The notes under the pieces were generated by a model that saw nothing but the letters and a program-made list of their open reading frames with translations, did not search any database and was not told the DNA's origin. Source: Mediterranea massiliensis (GTDB taxonomy: Bacteria; Bacteroidota; Bacteroidia; Bacteroidales; Bacteroidaceae). From it: a stretch of 64,000 nt of DNA. Below are positions 21,564 through 32,770 of the stretch, piece by piece. The DNA is taken from assembly GCA_015060695.1 (NCBI GenBank), contig SUYA01000002.1, positions 248,001 through 312,000 of the forward strand, read 5' to 3'. The position numbers and the translations under genes are program-made. How positions within the stretch are numbered: the stretch's first letter is position 1; every line of letters begins with the position of its first letter.

Positions 21564-22219
21564 TATATCTTCTTATTTAAATTCAATCTATTAAACATCA
21601 CTGCCAAATGAGCATAAAGTGAAGTGTTCTGCACCACTATGTCTTCCGGCACTCTAATACGAAAAGGAGTAAAATTCCACACAGCTTTAATCCCTCCATC
21701 AACCATCATATCCGTAATAGATTGGGCTATCTCAATAGGAACAGTCAACACGCCTATTTGCACATTAAATTCTTTTAATTTCTGTTCAAACTCATCCGAA
21801 TGGTAAATAGGAATACCATTCAATTCAGTACCCACTAACTTTGGATTAACATCAAAAGCTGCTACAATCTTCAAACCAAAATGACTCAAACCTGAATCGT
21901 GCAACAAGGCTCCTCCTAAACTACCTACTCCAAACAAAAATGCTTTATGCAGTGTGGTAAAACCCAAAAAATCCTCTAATACAGATATCATTGTATCAAT
22001 TTCATAACCAACCCGGGTACGTCCTGTAATCCGCACATAAGAAAGGTCTTTCGCTATTTGAGAAGCATCAATATTTGTCTCTTTCGAAATCTGGGTAGAT
22101 GATACATAGCGTTCCCCTCTATTCTTTAACAACTTCACATTGGACAAATACCATGGAAGCCTACGCAACGTCGGTTCAGGTACTTTCACAAAATCTTTAT
22201 GAAAATCATGCAAATCCAT
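21563..22219 (-). CDS. rex: Redox-sensing transcriptional repressor Rex
   Basis: 'VPEPTLRRLPWYLSNVKLL', Rossmann 'LFGVGSLGGALL'. Confidence 0.92.
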   Translation of the reverse strand: MDLHDFHKDFVKVPEPTLRRLPWYLSNVKLLKNRGERYVSSTQISKETNIDASQIAKDLSYVRITGRTRVGYEIDTMISVLEDFLGFTTLHKAFLFGVGSLGGALLHDSGLSHFGLKIVAAFDVNPKLVGTELNGIPIYHSDEFEQKLKEFNVQIGVLTVPIEIAQSITDMMVDGGIKAVWNFTPFRIRVPEDIVVQNTSLYAHLAVMFNRLNLNKKI

Positions 22220-22320
22220 ACTGGTTGTATTCTGTACTTAAAGGTTTCATTCTTAAAATACAAAAATACATTATTTCAAATAAAAGAATGAAGACTGTTA
22301 ACATTATTTCGTCAAAAAGA

Positions 22321-22351
22321 TTGCAAAAGTAAGGATAAAAGCGTACTTTTG
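22321..22351 (+). promoter_or_regulatory. Candidate Bacteroides sigma-ABfr promoter (TTG-N20-TACTTTTG)
   Basis: TTG 22321-22323; TACTTTTG 22344-22351; matches the Bacteroidales -33/-7 pattern upstream of the SUI1 gene. Confidence 0.55.
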
Positions 22352-22371
22352 TTTAATTAATAGAATCAACT

Positions 22372-22719
22372 ATGAAGAAAAACGATTGGAAAGAGCGATT
22401 GAATGTTGTTTATTCAACAAATCCCAATTTTAATTACGAAACAGAAGAAGAGGAAATCATCGTTACCCTACCGCCACAACAACAACGATTAAGAGTGCAA
22501 CTTGACCGAAAGAATAGAGGAGGGAAAATTGTAACACTAATTACAGGATTTGTCGGTAACGAAGACGATTTAAAAGAATTAGGCAAATTCTTAAAATCGA
22601 AATGCGGCGTAGGAGGCAGTGCCAAAGAGGGAGAAATCCTTATTCAAGGAGACTTCAAACAAAAAATTTTAGAGCTATTAAAGAAAGAGGGATATACTCA
22701 GACCAAAACCATCGGATAA
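22372..22719 (+). CDS. SUI1/eIF1-like translation factor (YciH family)
   Basis: 'LDRKNRGGKIVTLITGFVGNEDDLKELGKFLKSKCGVGGSAKEGEILIQGDFKQKILELLKKEGY'. Confidence 0.92.
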   Translation: MKKNDWKERLNVVYSTNPNFNYETEEEEIIVTLPPQQQRLRVQLDRKNRGGKIVTLITGFVGNEDDLKELGKFLKSKCGVGGSAKEGEILIQGDFKQKILELLKKEGYTQTKTIG

Positions 22720-22723
22720 TAAA

Positions 22724-22765
22724 AAGAAGAGTGACTATTATAACAATATAACGGTCACTCTTCTT
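22724..22765. terminator. Bidirectional intrinsic terminator
   Basis: AAGAAGAGTGAC (22724-22735) pairs with GTCACTCTTCTT (22754-22765) between convergent genes. Confidence 0.8.
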
Positions 22766-22783
22766 ATTTAATGTCTGCTATAA

Positions 22784-23776
22784 TTATTCAGCACGCAAAG
22801 TAAAACGCTTGAAAGCAACAATCTGCAAATCAGCATCAGCAGCCTTCAAAACTTCTCTTACAGTCTTCTTGCCATCCATAATATCTTCTTGGTTCAACAA
22901 GCAAACTTCCTTCATAAACTTAGCCAAACGACCTTTAGCGATGTTTTGAATCATTGCTTCAGGCAAGTTAGCAGCCTTTTCAGCAGAAACAGTAGCAATA
23001 ATTTCCTTAGCCTTAGCAACATCCTCAGCAGTAATCCAACCCTTAGTCATATTACTTTCCATGTGATCTTCGCTATCCACATGAGCAGGATTGATACCAG
23101 CCTTCTTCAAAGCTGCTTCTACTGCCTTCTGTACTTGTTCAGCCTTAGTTTTTTCAATAGCAACATTGATTTCTTGCTCTTTCACTGATTCAGGAACACC
23201 ATCTTCATCAATTGCAATGGGGTTCATTGCGGCAATCTGCATAGCAATTTGCTTTGCCAACTGTTCGTCAACCACTTTATTGAAAGCAACAATTGTACAA
23301 AGACCATTTCTATTCATGTGGTTATAAACAACAGTGCTTTCACCTGCTACTGTCATATAGCCATCCAACTCCATCTTTTCACCAGTGATACCGCTACGGT
23401 CAGTTACAGCATCTTGTACTGTACCGTTACCCATAGGCAACGCTTTCACCTCATCCAAAGTCTGGCAATTATTTGCTACAGCAAGATCCAAAATATCTTG
23501 AGTCAATTTTACGAAGTCAGCATTGTTAGCAACGAAGTCTGTTTCACACTTCAAAGCGATAATCGCAGCAAGTTTACCTGTAGTTTTCGCCAAAACACAA
23601 CCTTCAGAAGCCTCACGATCAGAACGCTTTGCAGCAACTGCTTGTCCTTTCTTGCGAATGATTTCCATTGCCTTATCGAAATCGCCCTCTGCTTCATTCA
23701 AAGCATTCTTACAATCCATCATACCAGCACCTGTCATTTTGCGGAGCTTAGTAATATCAGCCATTGTTACAGCCAT
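22784..23776 (-). CDS. tsf: Elongation factor Ts
   Basis: MAVTMADITKLRKMTGAGMMDCKNAL; 'CETDFVA'; start reassigned from 23848 to 23776. Confidence 0.96.
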   Translation of the reverse strand: MAVTMADITKLRKMTGAGMMDCKNALNEAEGDFDKAMEIIRKKGQAVAAKRSDREASEGCVLAKTTGKLAAIIALKCETDFVANNADFVKLTQDILDLAVANNCQTLDEVKALPMGNGTVQDAVTDRSGITGEKMELDGYMTVAGESTVVYNHMNRNGLCTIVAFNKVVDEQLAKQIAMQIAAMNPIAIDEDGVPESVKEQEINVAIEKTKAEQVQKAVEAALKKAGINPAHVDSEDHMESNMTKGWITAEDVAKAKEIIATVSAEKAANLPEAMIQNIAKGRLAKFMKEVCLLNQEDIMDGKKTVREVLKAADADLQIVAFKRFTLRAE

Positions 23777-23827
23777 AGTAATTTCTTTATTTTTATGAGT
23801 TAATAATATACATGAAAACAAAATTGA

Positions 23828-23900
23828 GAATTGAGAATTGAAAATCAAGAATCAAGAGAACATGCTCCATCCTTAACTTTCAATTTTCAATTCTCAATTC
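23828..23900. repeat. Inverted repeat in the rpsB-tsf intergenic region
   Basis: GAATTGAGAATTGAAAAT (23828-23845) versus ATTTTCAATTCTCAATTC (23883-23900), 18-bp perfect arms. Confidence 0.9.
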
Positions 23901-23908
23901 AACTTATA

Positions 23909-24742
23909 TTAAGCTTCTTCTTCCTTAATGAAAGCAGCAGCCTTAGAAGCATTGATGGCTTCTTCGTCTGATTTATCAAGACGAGCCTTAGAAGTTCTCT
24001 TTCTACCCTTTGCAGCAGGAGCCTCACCTGCAGCTTCCATATCAATCTTCTCAGCCTTACGTTCTTCCAAGCCCTCTTGCATAGCTGCACAGCAAGCATC
24101 AAGAATTACTTCAATTGATTTGGTAGCATCATCATTTGCAGGAATTACAAAATCAACATTATTAGGATCTGAATTTGTATCTACGATACCAAATACAGGA
24201 ATACCCAAACGGTTGGCTTCGCGTACCGCAATATTCTCCTTCATTACATCCACAACGAACAATGCAGAAGGAAGACGAGTAAGGTCAGCAATAGAACCTA
24301 AAGTCTTGTCCAACTTAGCACGTTGGCGAGAAATTTGAAGAATTTCTCTCTTAGAAAGATTTGAGTAAGTACCATCGTTAGTCAACTTATCGATAGTAGC
24401 CATCTTCTTAACAGCCTTACGAATAGTCGGGAAGTTAGTCAACATACCACCCGGCCAACGTTCAATTACATAAGGCATATTTACAGATGTAGCCTTGTCA
24501 GCAACAACTTGCTTAGCTTGTTTTTTAGTAGCAACAAACAATACCTTCTTACCTGACTTAGCAATTTGCTTCAAAGCTTCAGCAGCTTCATCTACTTTAG
24601 CAACAGTCTTGTTCAGGTCAATGATATGAATACCATTGCGCTCCATGAAGATATAAGGAGCCATTGAAGGGTTCCACTTTCTCTTTAAGTGACCGAAGTG
24701 GCAACCTGCTTCCAATAATGTATCAAAATTTGTTCTTGACAT
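23909..24742 (-). CDS. rpsB: 30S ribosomal protein S2
   Basis: 'LLEAGCHFGHLKRKWNPSMAPYIF', 'ERWPGGMLTNFPTI'. Confidence 0.97.
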   Translation of the reverse strand: MSRTNFDTLLEAGCHFGHLKRKWNPSMAPYIFMERNGIHIIDLNKTVAKVDEAAEALKQIAKSGKKVLFVATKKQAKQVVADKATSVNMPYVIERWPGGMLTNFPTIRKAVKKMATIDKLTNDGTYSNLSKREILQISRQRAKLDKTLGSIADLTRLPSALFVVDVMKENIAVREANRLGIPVFGIVDTNSDPNNVDFVIPANDDATKSIEVILDACCAAMQEGLEERKAEKIDMEAAGEAPAAKGRKRTSKARLDKSDEEAINASKAAAFIKEEEA

Positions 24743-24954
24743 TTTCTTTAGTCTTTTAAATTCGTTTACTTTCTTTTTTGTTTTTATAAACCAACCATCA
24801 GGTAGTCTGCATATAGAGTCCCGATAGTTTAGATGCTAAACGTTTTTCAGTTCTTAAGTTTTTTGAGTTTTAAGTTTTTAAGTTCCTTGTCCGTCAGAAA
24901 CAGATTAGTTATGAACTTTTGCAACTTACAAACTAACAAACTGACAAACTCAAA

Positions 24955-25341
24955 TCAACGTTTACTGAACTGGAATCTACGACGAGCTTTCGGTTGACCA
25001 GGTTTCTTACGTTCAACAGCACGCGGGTCACGTGTCATGAAACCTTCAGCACGGAGAGCAGCTTTGTCTTCAGGATTAATTTTCACCAAAGCACGAGCGA
25101 TAGCCAAGCGCAAAGCTTGAGATTGGCCTGTATAACCACCGCCACAAAGATTCACCTTAATATCATATTTTTCAGCAGCACCGATTTTGTTCAACGGTTG
25201 TTTAACTACATACTGAAGAATGCTTGATGGAAAGTACACTGCAAGGTCTCTCTTGTTAATAGTAATCTTTCCGGTACCTTCGCTTACGAAAATACGTGCA
25301 ATTGCACTTTTACGTCTGCCTAATGCATTTACTACTTCCAT
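24955..25341 (-). CDS. rpsI: 30S ribosomal protein S9
   Basis: 'ALGRRKSAIARIF', C-terminal 'KKPGQPKARRRFQFSKR'. Confidence 0.97.
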   Translation of the reverse strand: MEVVNALGRRKSAIARIFVSEGTGKITINKRDLAVYFPSSILQYVVKQPLNKIGAAEKYDIKVNLCGGGYTGQSQALRLAIARALVKINPEDKAALRAEGFMTRDPRAVERKKPGQPKARRRFQFSKR

Positions 25342-25347
25342 TATCTC

Positions 25348-25809
25348 TTATTTAAGTGCGTTAATATCAATCATTTTCGGTTGTTGAGCTTCATGCTTGT
25401 GTTCGCTACCTGCATAAACATAAAGGTTGGCCAACAATTTAGCACCCAACTTATTCTTAGGCAACATGCCCTTTACGACTTTCTTCAACAATCTTTCATC
25501 CCCATTAGGCTTTGCTTGCAAAGCAGCAGGAGTGATTTCACGTTGACCGCCAGGATAACCTGTGTATGACAAATACACCTTGTCAGTCCATTTGGCACCA
25601 GTCATTTTCACTTTGTCGGCATTGATAATGATTACATTATCGCCACAATCTACATGAGGGGTAAAGTTTGGTTTATACTTTCCTCTCAACAGTTTCGCAA
25701 CTTTAGAGCCCAGACGTCCGATTACTTGGTCTGTAGCATCAACGATGACCCATTCTTTTGTCACCGTAGCTTTGTTTGCAGAAATGGTCTTGTAACTTAA
25801 AGTATCCAC
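25348..25809 (-). CDS. rplM: 50S ribosomal protein L13
   Basis: 'WVIVDATDQVIGRLGSKVAKLLRGK', 'GMLPKNKLG'. Confidence 0.97.
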   Translation of the reverse strand: MDTLSYKTISANKATVTKEWVIVDATDQVIGRLGSKVAKLLRGKYKPNFTPHVDCGDNVIIINADKVKMTGAKWTDKVYLSYTGYPGGQREITPAALQAKPNGDERLLKKVVKGMLPKNKLGAKLLANLYVYAGSEHKHEAQQPKMIDINALK

Positions 25810-26050
25810 TCTTTTAATTGTTTTTAAAATGTTACTACTAAAATTTTCTTTCTCACCACGAGTTCATCATCCCGGACAAAGACTTACTAACTCGCTATGA
25901 ATTAATTGCTTATCCTTTTTAGATAATAATCGGCTTGCAAAGGTACGAATTTTCTTATAACTGACAAACTTTTCTTTTCTTTTTTTGATTTTCAACAACA
26001 GAGGCGAATGCTAATGCACTCGCCTCTATCATCTACTAACACTCTAACAA

Positions 26051-28456
26051 TTAATAGGTCTGAAGTTTTGTCTTTACCTTTTTAAAGCCTTCACCCTCGG
26101 TGATAAGGGTTATCTCACCCGGTGTTTGGCCGGCACGTAGAATAATCATAGCCGAACCTTTAAACAATTTTCTCTGATGAGATACATGCATTTCATCCGA
26201 AACAATGTTTCCATTATCCACTGCCACAATCTTAGCATCGCCTTCAATCGCAAATGTCAGTTGCTGTTCAGCACCCAAGACACGGCGACCTTTCTTATCT
26301 ACAGCAACCACTCTCAAGTGTTGCAAATCCATGCCATCAGCTTTCCAATTTGCATTATCCGGCACCACTTTCAATGCAACAGCTTTTCCGGTTGTTTCAA
26401 TACGATGACGAGCAACCACCTTACCGTTTGTTTTGGCCACAGCTTCCAAATAACCGGGAGCATATTTAATATTATCCCATTTTAATTTATTGCGATCGCG
26501 ACCTTCCGTATTCTTCTTCACACCTAAGCTTTTTCCATTCAACACAAGTTCTACCTCTTCCGCATTGGTATAAGTATACAGAGAAAGTACCTCACCTTCA
26601 ACGCGATTCCAATTTTCACTCATGTGTGCTGTTCCCACTTGAACATCATTCCACTCCAAAGCCACTTGGTTATCAATCACACCAATATGTACTACCGGTT
26701 CATCTGTAAACATACTCTTCAACAGATATGCTATAGGTTTGGGTTGCAAAGATATATCAAATGCACCTTGTGCCCAGCCCTTAGCCGGCCAACCACCACT
26801 TTCTCCCAAATAATCTATTTGTCCCCAATAGGCCAATCCAATCACTTTATCCAAATCCATTTCAAAGAAATTGGGTCCCATATTGCTTGTATTTGCTTCA
26901 CTTTGATAGAATATCAAATTAGGGAAGCGACGTGAGTCACCCGGGAAATACATGTAACGATAGTTATAAGAAGCTATATCGGTTTCATGCACCAATGGAG
27001 CAGGCAAAGAATCTGTTTCTAAACTACGACCACGCGGATGCATTGCCACCGTAATCAAACGTGTATCATCATAACGCTTCAACAATTCACGTTGCATACG
27101 ATAAGGAGTAACTCCCCAGTCAGCATGTGGCAGATTCCAATAAGTTTGCAACTCATTACCCAAGCTCCACAACACCACCGAAGGATGGTTACGGTCACGT
27201 TTAATCCACTCAGGAATATCCTTTTGCCACAAAGAAGCCCACTCAGCACGTCCTCCACAATATTGATCAAGCCATTTGTCATATAACTCATCTACTACCA
27301 AAATTCCATATTTATCACACAAGTTCATAAAGCCCTTGCTATATGGATTATGAGAAGTACGGATATGATTTACACCAAACTCTTTCAATAACTGAATACG
27401 TTTTTCAATAGCACGGTCATACGCAGCAGCACCCAACGCTCCCAATGTATGATGGTTAGCTATACCTTTCAGTAAAACCTTCTTGCCATTAAGTTTCAAA
27501 CCATATTCAGGCGAAAATTCCACTGTACGCACACCAAAATGCTCACTTACTCTATCAGCCACAGAACCATCTTCATGATAAAGAGTCAATTCCACTTTAT
27601 ACAAATGAGGATTCTCACAATCCCACAAAAGAGGTTTCTCCAATTGAATAGGTTTTAGCTTATATTCACAAGTACGCATCTTCCTATTAAACGGCAACTC
27701 ATCCACTTGTTGAGCAACTACCTGACCGTTAGCATCCGTAATAATCATCTCCGTCTTCAAGATAGGCTGTTGGGTATAACAAGCAATCTCTGCCTGTACA
27801 TTTACCGTTGCACCATCAGCCGAAACTTGCGGTGTTGTTATATAAAGCGGATGACGCATAAAATAAGCCTTAGCATCAGTAACAACCAAATGTACATCTC
27901 TAAACAGACCTCCACCAGTGTACCAACGTGAATTTTGCGGATTGCTTGTATCTGCTTTTACAGCTATCACATTAGGCTTTCCATACTGCAATCGTTTAGT
28001 AATATCAATTTCGAAGCCCACATAACCATAATCAGTACCTCCTATCCGTTCACCGTTCAAATAGACGTCGCCCAAATACATGATACCTTCAAAATCAATC
28101 AAAACCCGTTTATCTTTCCAAGAAGATTCAGGCACAAATTCTTTCCGATACCAACCAACGCCCATTTCCTTGAAACCACGACTACTCAAACGACTACGAA
28201 TGTTTGCCCCCGGATCACTATTATCAGGACGTTCATGCGCTTCCGGTGACACCCAAGGCTGCTCTATCTGAAAATCATGAGGTACATCAATTACCCGCCA
28301 AGAAGCATCATCAAACTGTGGTTGCTCAGCTCCTGCCACATCACCGGCATGAAACCGCCAACCTAAATTAAAGTTTTTCACACATCTTCCACCATCGGTT
28401 GCTTGCGCCACCAATGCAATGAAAAAAGCGACAAGTATCAATACGTTTTTTTTCAT
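26051..28456 (-). CDS. Glycoside hydrolase family 2 (beta-galactosidase-like), exported
   Basis: GH2 architecture; 'VNHIRTSHNPYSKGFMNLCDKYGILVVDELYDKW', 'WSLGNE'. Confidence 0.93.
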   Translation of the reverse strand: MKKNVLILVAFFIALVAQATDGGRCVKNFNLGWRFHAGDVAGAEQPQFDDASWRVIDVPHDFQIEQPWVSPEAHERPDNSDPGANIRSRLSSRGFKEMGVGWYRKEFVPESSWKDKRVLIDFEGIMYLGDVYLNGERIGGTDYGYVGFEIDITKRLQYGKPNVIAVKADTSNPQNSRWYTGGGLFRDVHLVVTDAKAYFMRHPLYITTPQVSADGATVNVQAEIACYTQQPILKTEMIITDANGQVVAQQVDELPFNRKMRTCEYKLKPIQLEKPLLWDCENPHLYKVELTLYHEDGSVADRVSEHFGVRTVEFSPEYGLKLNGKKVLLKGIANHHTLGALGAAAYDRAIEKRIQLLKEFGVNHIRTSHNPYSKGFMNLCDKYGILVVDELYDKWLDQYCGGRAEWASLWQKDIPEWIKRDRNHPSVVLWSLGNELQTYWNLPHADWGVTPYRMQRELLKRYDDTRLITVAMHPRGRSLETDSLPAPLVHETDIASYNYRYMYFPGDSRRFPNLIFYQSEANTSNMGPNFFEMDLDKVIGLAYWGQIDYLGESGGWPAKGWAQGAFDISLQPKPIAYLLKSMFTDEPVVHIGVIDNQVALEWNDVQVGTAHMSENWNRVEGEVLSLYTYTNAEEVELVLNGKSLGVKKNTEGRDRNKLKWDNIKYAPGYLEAVAKTNGKVVARHRIETTGKAVALKVVPDNANWKADGMDLQHLRVVAVDKKGRRVLGAEQQLTFAIEGDAKIVAVDNGNIVSDEMHVSHQRKLFKGSAMIILRAGQTPGEITLITEGEGFKKVKTKLQTY

Positions 28457-28474
28457 GGTATAATCATTTATATA

Positions 28475-29878
28475 TTAGAACTCTGCATTACGAGGAGTAC
28501 GTGGGAACGGTATCACATCACGAATATTGGCCATACCGGTAACAAACAGCAACAAACGTTCAAAGCCGAGGCCAAAACCTGCATGAGGACATGAACCATA
28601 TTTACGAGTATCCAAATACCACCACATATCTTTCATGGGGATATTCAATTCTTGAATACGATTCATCAACTTTTCATAATTCTCTTCACGTACACTACCT
28701 CCAATAATTTCACCAATTTGTGGGAACAGTACATCTGTACCTTGAACCGTCTTACCATCTTCGTTCTGTTTCATATAGAACGCCTTGATTTCAGCAGGAT
28801 AATCGGTCATGATAACCGGCTTTTGGAAATGTTCTTCTACCAAATAGCGTTCATGCTCACTGGCCAAATCACAACCCCAATATACTGGGAATTCAAACTT
28901 CTTGCCTTTCGCAATGGCTTCTTCCAAAATCTTGATACCTTCAGTATAAGGCAATCGTACAAACTCTGTATTCACCACCTTCTGCAAACGTTCTATCAAT
29001 CCCTTGTCAATCATCTTATTCAAGAATTCCAAGTCATCCTTGCAATTGTCAAGTGCCCATTTCACACAGAATTTAATGAATTCTTCTTCCAAATCCATCA
29101 GTTCGGCCAAATCGGCAAATGCCACTTCCGGTTCTATCATCCAGAACTCAGCCAAATGGCGAGGAGTATTCGAATTTTCAGCGCGGAAAGTAGGACCAAA
29201 TGTGTAGATAGCACCGAGTGCGGTAGCCGCCAATTCACCCTCCAACTGTCCCGAAACCGTCAGGCTGGCCTGCTTACCAAAGAAATCATCATCATAAATA
29301 ATCGATCCGTTTTCATCCTTCTTCAAGTCATAGAGATTCTTGGTTGTCACTTGAAACATTTGTCCGGCTCCTTCACAATCAGACGCTGTAATAATGGGAG
29401 TATGGAAATAAAAGAACCCTTTTTGATGAAAGAATTCATGAATGGCAATAGCCATATTATGACGGATACGGAATACTGCTCCGAAAGTATTTGTCCGAGG
29501 GCGTAAATGAGCTATTTCACGCAAGAACTCCATCGAGCATCCTTTTTTCTGCAACGGATAGGTGTTATCACAAGTTCCCAACACCTCTATTTCTCGTGCC
29601 TGGATTTCTCCGGCCTGTCCCGAACCAATAGATTCTACCAATTCACCATTTACACTAATACATGCACCTGTAGTAATTTGCTTCAACACCTCTTCTTCAA
29701 AATTAGCCAAATCCACTACTATCTGTACATTATTTATTGTAGAACCATCGTTCAAAGCCACGAAACTCACCTGCTTACTGCCTCTACGAGTACGCACCCA
29801 ACCCTTCACATTGACCATTGCACCCCAATCTTTACGTTGCAACAGTTCAACTATTTTTGTTCTACGAATCTTTTCCAT
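28475..29878 (-). CDS. asnS: Asparaginyl-tRNA synthetase
   Basis: OB-fold plus class II core; '[25 protein letters not shown]', '[27 protein letters not shown]'; start at MEKIRRTK. Confidence 0.96.
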   Translation of the reverse strand: MEKIRRTKIVELLQRKDWGAMVNVKGWVRTRRGSKQVSFVALNDGSTINNVQIVVDLANFEEEVLKQITTGACISVNGELVESIGSGQAGEIQAREIEVLGTCDNTYPLQKKGCSMEFLREIAHLRPRTNTFGAVFRIRHNMAIAIHEFFHQKGFFYFHTPIITASDCEGAGQMFQVTTKNLYDLKKDENGSIIYDDDFFGKQASLTVSGQLEGELAATALGAIYTFGPTFRAENSNTPRHLAEFWMIEPEVAFADLAELMDLEEEFIKFCVKWALDNCKDDLEFLNKMIDKGLIERLQKVVNTEFVRLPYTEGIKILEEAIAKGKKFEFPVYWGCDLASEHERYLVEEHFQKPVIMTDYPAEIKAFYMKQNEDGKTVQGTDVLFPQIGEIIGGSVREENYEKLMNRIQELNIPMKDMWWYLDTRKYGSCPHAGFGLGFERLLLFVTGMANIRDVIPFPRTPRNAEF

Positions 29879-29915
29879 AATTCTTCTATTTTTATTCTTA
29901 GAGTAATTCTTATTT

Positions 29916-31211
29916 TTATTCAAAAGCGCCCATGCGCAACAGATTCACTTCTCTTTCTGTAAGGAAACGCCAATCTCCACGACGCAAGCCTTTTTTGGTC
30001 AAACCGGCAAAATACACACGGTCAAGTTTTACCACTTTATAGCCCAAAGACTCAAAAATACGACGCACGATACGATTCTTTCCTGAATGGATTTCAATAC
30101 CTACATTGTTTTTCTTATCCTCATCGGTATAACTGATTGCATCAGCATGAATTTCACCATCTTCCAACTCGATACCAGCCGCAATCTGTTCCATATCGGT
30201 TTTTGTCAGATTTTTATCCAAATGCACATGATAGATTTTCTTTTTAAGATACTTCGGATGTGTCAACTTTGATGCCAAATCACCGTCATTGGTCAACAAC
30301 AAAACACCGGTAGTATTCCTATCCAAACGTCCTACCGGATAAATGCGTTCATCACAAGCCCCCTTTACAAGATCAAGCACTGTGCGGCGTGCCTGAGGGT
30401 CGTCTGAAGTTGTCACAGTATCCTTTGGCTTGTTCAGCAAAACATAAATCTTACGCTCTATACTAACCACTTGGTCATGGAACTTAACCTCGTCACCACG
30501 TTTGATTTTTGTACCCAACTCTGTAACTACCACGCCATTAACCGAAACAACACCAGCCTCTATAAATTCGTCAGCCTCACGACGCGAACACACACCGGCA
30601 TTGGCCAAATACTTATTCAGACGAATCGGCTCATTTGGGTCTGTGAATTGTTCCTTATATTCTATCTGTTTTTTCTTGCTATACTTAGCATTGGGGTCAT
30701 AATCAGCGGTACGCTGACGACGTGGACGATTGTTGTATCCCCCACCCATTGGACGACCTCCTTCATTCGTAAAACGAGGACGGTATGAGCGTTGCGGGCG
30801 TTCAAAATCCTCCACATTGCCATACGAACGATAAGAGCGATCGTTATTATAAGTTCGCTGCACACGCTCTCCCTCCTCATTAAAACGAGGACGGTATGAA
30901 CGGTCGCTATTATACGGACGTTGCGGACGTTCGCCACCTTCATTATTGAAGCGAGGACGATAAGGGCGTTCGTTGTTTTGATATGAGCGTTGCGGACGTT
31001 CACCACCTTCACTATTGAAACGGGGACGATAGGGACGCTCACTGCTATATGCACGTTGCAAGCGTTCTCCATTATTAAATCTCGGTCTGGAAGCACGTTC
31101 ACCGTTCTCACGATTATAAGAAGGACGGTTATACTCTCTTTCATGGTAATTGCGACCATTTTCGCGACCTGCACCCTCTGCATTGCGCCATTTTTCGTTT
31201 TCTGTGTTCAT
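29916..31211 (-). CDS. RluB/RsuA-type pseudouridine synthase with long Arg/Asn/Tyr-rich N-terminal extension
   Basis: S4 domain '[21 protein letters not shown]'; catalytic '[20 protein letters not shown]'; start at [10 protein letters not shown]. Confidence 0.93.
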   Translation of the reverse strand: MNTENEKWRNAEGAGRENGRNYHEREYNRPSYNRENGERASRPRFNNGERLQRAYSSERPYRPRFNSEGGERPQRSYQNNERPYRPRFNNEGGERPQRPYNSDRSYRPRFNEEGERVQRTYNNDRSYRSYGNVEDFERPQRSYRPRFTNEGGRPMGGGYNNRPRRQRTADYDPNAKYSKKKQIEYKEQFTDPNEPIRLNKYLANAGVCSRREADEFIEAGVVSVNGVVVTELGTKIKRGDEVKFHDQVVSIERKIYVLLNKPKDTVTTSDDPQARRTVLDLVKGACDERIYPVGRLDRNTTGVLLLTNDGDLASKLTHPKYLKKKIYHVHLDKNLTKTDMEQIAAGIELEDGEIHADAISYTDEDKKNNVGIEIHSGKNRIVRRIFESLGYKVVKLDRVYFAGLTKKGLRRGDWRFLTEREVNLLRMGAFE

Positions 31212-31327
31212 TTCTTTTATTCGAATAAAATTAAACGTTGGCCTCACGGCCTATATAATTAAAAATGAAGGAAGCCGAAAGCAGAAACCTCCGAATCAGT
31301 TCCGACCCCCTTTTATTTCTTACTTTT

Positions 31328-32674
31328 TCAGATACCTGTATATGTATGCGGTGTAATCACACGCAACTCTTTCTTGATTTCTTCGCTCACATTGAGGCCT
31401 TCGATGAATTCTTTGATAGAGGTTTCTGTGATGGCTTGGTTGGTGCGAGTCAGGGCCTTCAAAGCTTCATAGGGATTGGGATAGGCTTCACGACGCAAGA
31501 TTGTCTGAATAGCTTCTGCCACAACACTCCAGCAGTTGTCCAAATCGTTGTAGATAGCTGCCTCATTCAAAAGCAATTTACGAAGTCCCTTCAATGAGCT
31601 TTGGATAGCGATAGCAATGTGACCAAAAGGCACACCCACGTTTCGCAACACGGTCGAGTCGGTCAAGTCGCGTTGCAAACGCGATATAGGCAACTTGCTT
31701 GCCAGGTGTTCCAAAATAGCATTCGCTACACCCAGGTTTCCTTCTGCGTTTTCAAAATCAATAGGGTTCACCTTGTGAGGCATAGCACTCGAGCCTACTT
31801 CACCGGCTTTGATCTTCTGCTTGAAATACTCCATTGAGATGTATTGCCAGAAGTCACGGTTCATGTCAATCATGATGGTATTGATGCGCTTCAACGCATC
31901 AAACACAGCCGAGAGGTTGTCGTAGTTAGAGATCTGTGTAGTATATTCTTCGCGTTCCAAACCCAATTTTTCGGCAACGAACTTATTACCGAACGCCTTC
32001 CAATCGTATTGTGGATAAGCCACATTGTGGGCATTATAGTTACCAGTTGCACCACCAAATTTAGCCGTCAGCGGAGAAGCCTTTAAGATAGCCAACTGAC
32101 GTTCAAGACGATATACGAATACGTTCACCTCCTTGCCCAAACGTGTAGGTGAAGCCGGTTGGCCATGTGTTTTAGCCAGCATCGGGATGTTGGCCCACTC
32201 TTCTGCATAAGTGCGCAACTGAGCAATCAGCTCTTCTATCAGTGGGTAATAAACTTCTTGCAACGCTTCTTTCACCGACAAGGGGATAGAAGTGTTATTG
32301 ATATCTTGCGAAGTCAAGCCAAAGTGAATGAACTCTTTGTAGTCGTCCATGCCACCCATCTTGTCAAACTCTTCCTTCAAAAAATACTCTACGGCTTTCA
32401 CATCGTGATTGGTTACACTCTCGATGTCCTTGATGCGTTGTGCATCAGCCTCAGTGAAGTTACGATAGATATTTCTAAGTGTTTCAAACACAGCCTTGTC
32501 CACACCTGCCAATTGCGGCAAAGGAAGTTCACAAAGGGTGATGAAATACTCTACTTCTACCTGTACGCGATACTTAATAAGCGCAAATTCAGAAAAATAA
32601 GCTGCCAATGATTCAGCCTTACCTCTATAGCGGCCATCAATTGGAGAAATGGCAGTTAATAAGTCAAGTTTCAT
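31328..32674 (-). CDS. purB: Adenylosuccinate lyase
   Basis: 'AISPIDGRYRGK', 'EVGSSAMPHKVNPIDFENAEGN'. Confidence 0.96.
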   Translation of the reverse strand: MKLDLLTAISPIDGRYRGKAESLAAYFSEFALIKYRVQVEVEYFITLCELPLPQLAGVDKAVFETLRNIYRNFTEADAQRIKDIESVTNHDVKAVEYFLKEEFDKMGGMDDYKEFIHFGLTSQDINNTSIPLSVKEALQEVYYPLIEELIAQLRTYAEEWANIPMLAKTHGQPASPTRLGKEVNVFVYRLERQLAILKASPLTAKFGGATGNYNAHNVAYPQYDWKAFGNKFVAEKLGLEREEYTTQISNYDNLSAVFDALKRINTIMIDMNRDFWQYISMEYFKQKIKAGEVGSSAMPHKVNPIDFENAEGNLGVANAILEHLASKLPISRLQRDLTDSTVLRNVGVPFGHIAIAIQSSLKGLRKLLLNEAAIYNDLDNCWSVVAEAIQTILRREAYPNPYEALKALTRTNQAITETSIKEFIEGLNVSEEIKKELRVITPHTYTGI

Positions 32675-32770
32675 ACGTCGTATTTATATAGATAATTATC
32701 GGGCGACAAAATTACTTCTTTTTTTCGTAATCCTCACCATTTCCCAAGAATAAAAACATTATAAAAGCGA

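Noticed and set aside
24830-24954. AT-rich 'TTAAGTTTTT' and 'ACAAACT' repeats between rpsI and rpsB
   Set aside because: Low-complexity, no clear unit or stem; not distinguishable from ordinary AT-rich spacer.
26000-26027. Inverted repeat AGAGGCGA/TCGCCTCT downstream of the GH2 gene
   Set aside because: Only an 8-bp stem and no T-tract on the minus strand; too weak to call a terminator.
28652-29506. 284-aa plus-strand ORF antisense to asnS
   Set aside because: Shadow ORF; asnS on the other strand has full family motifs.
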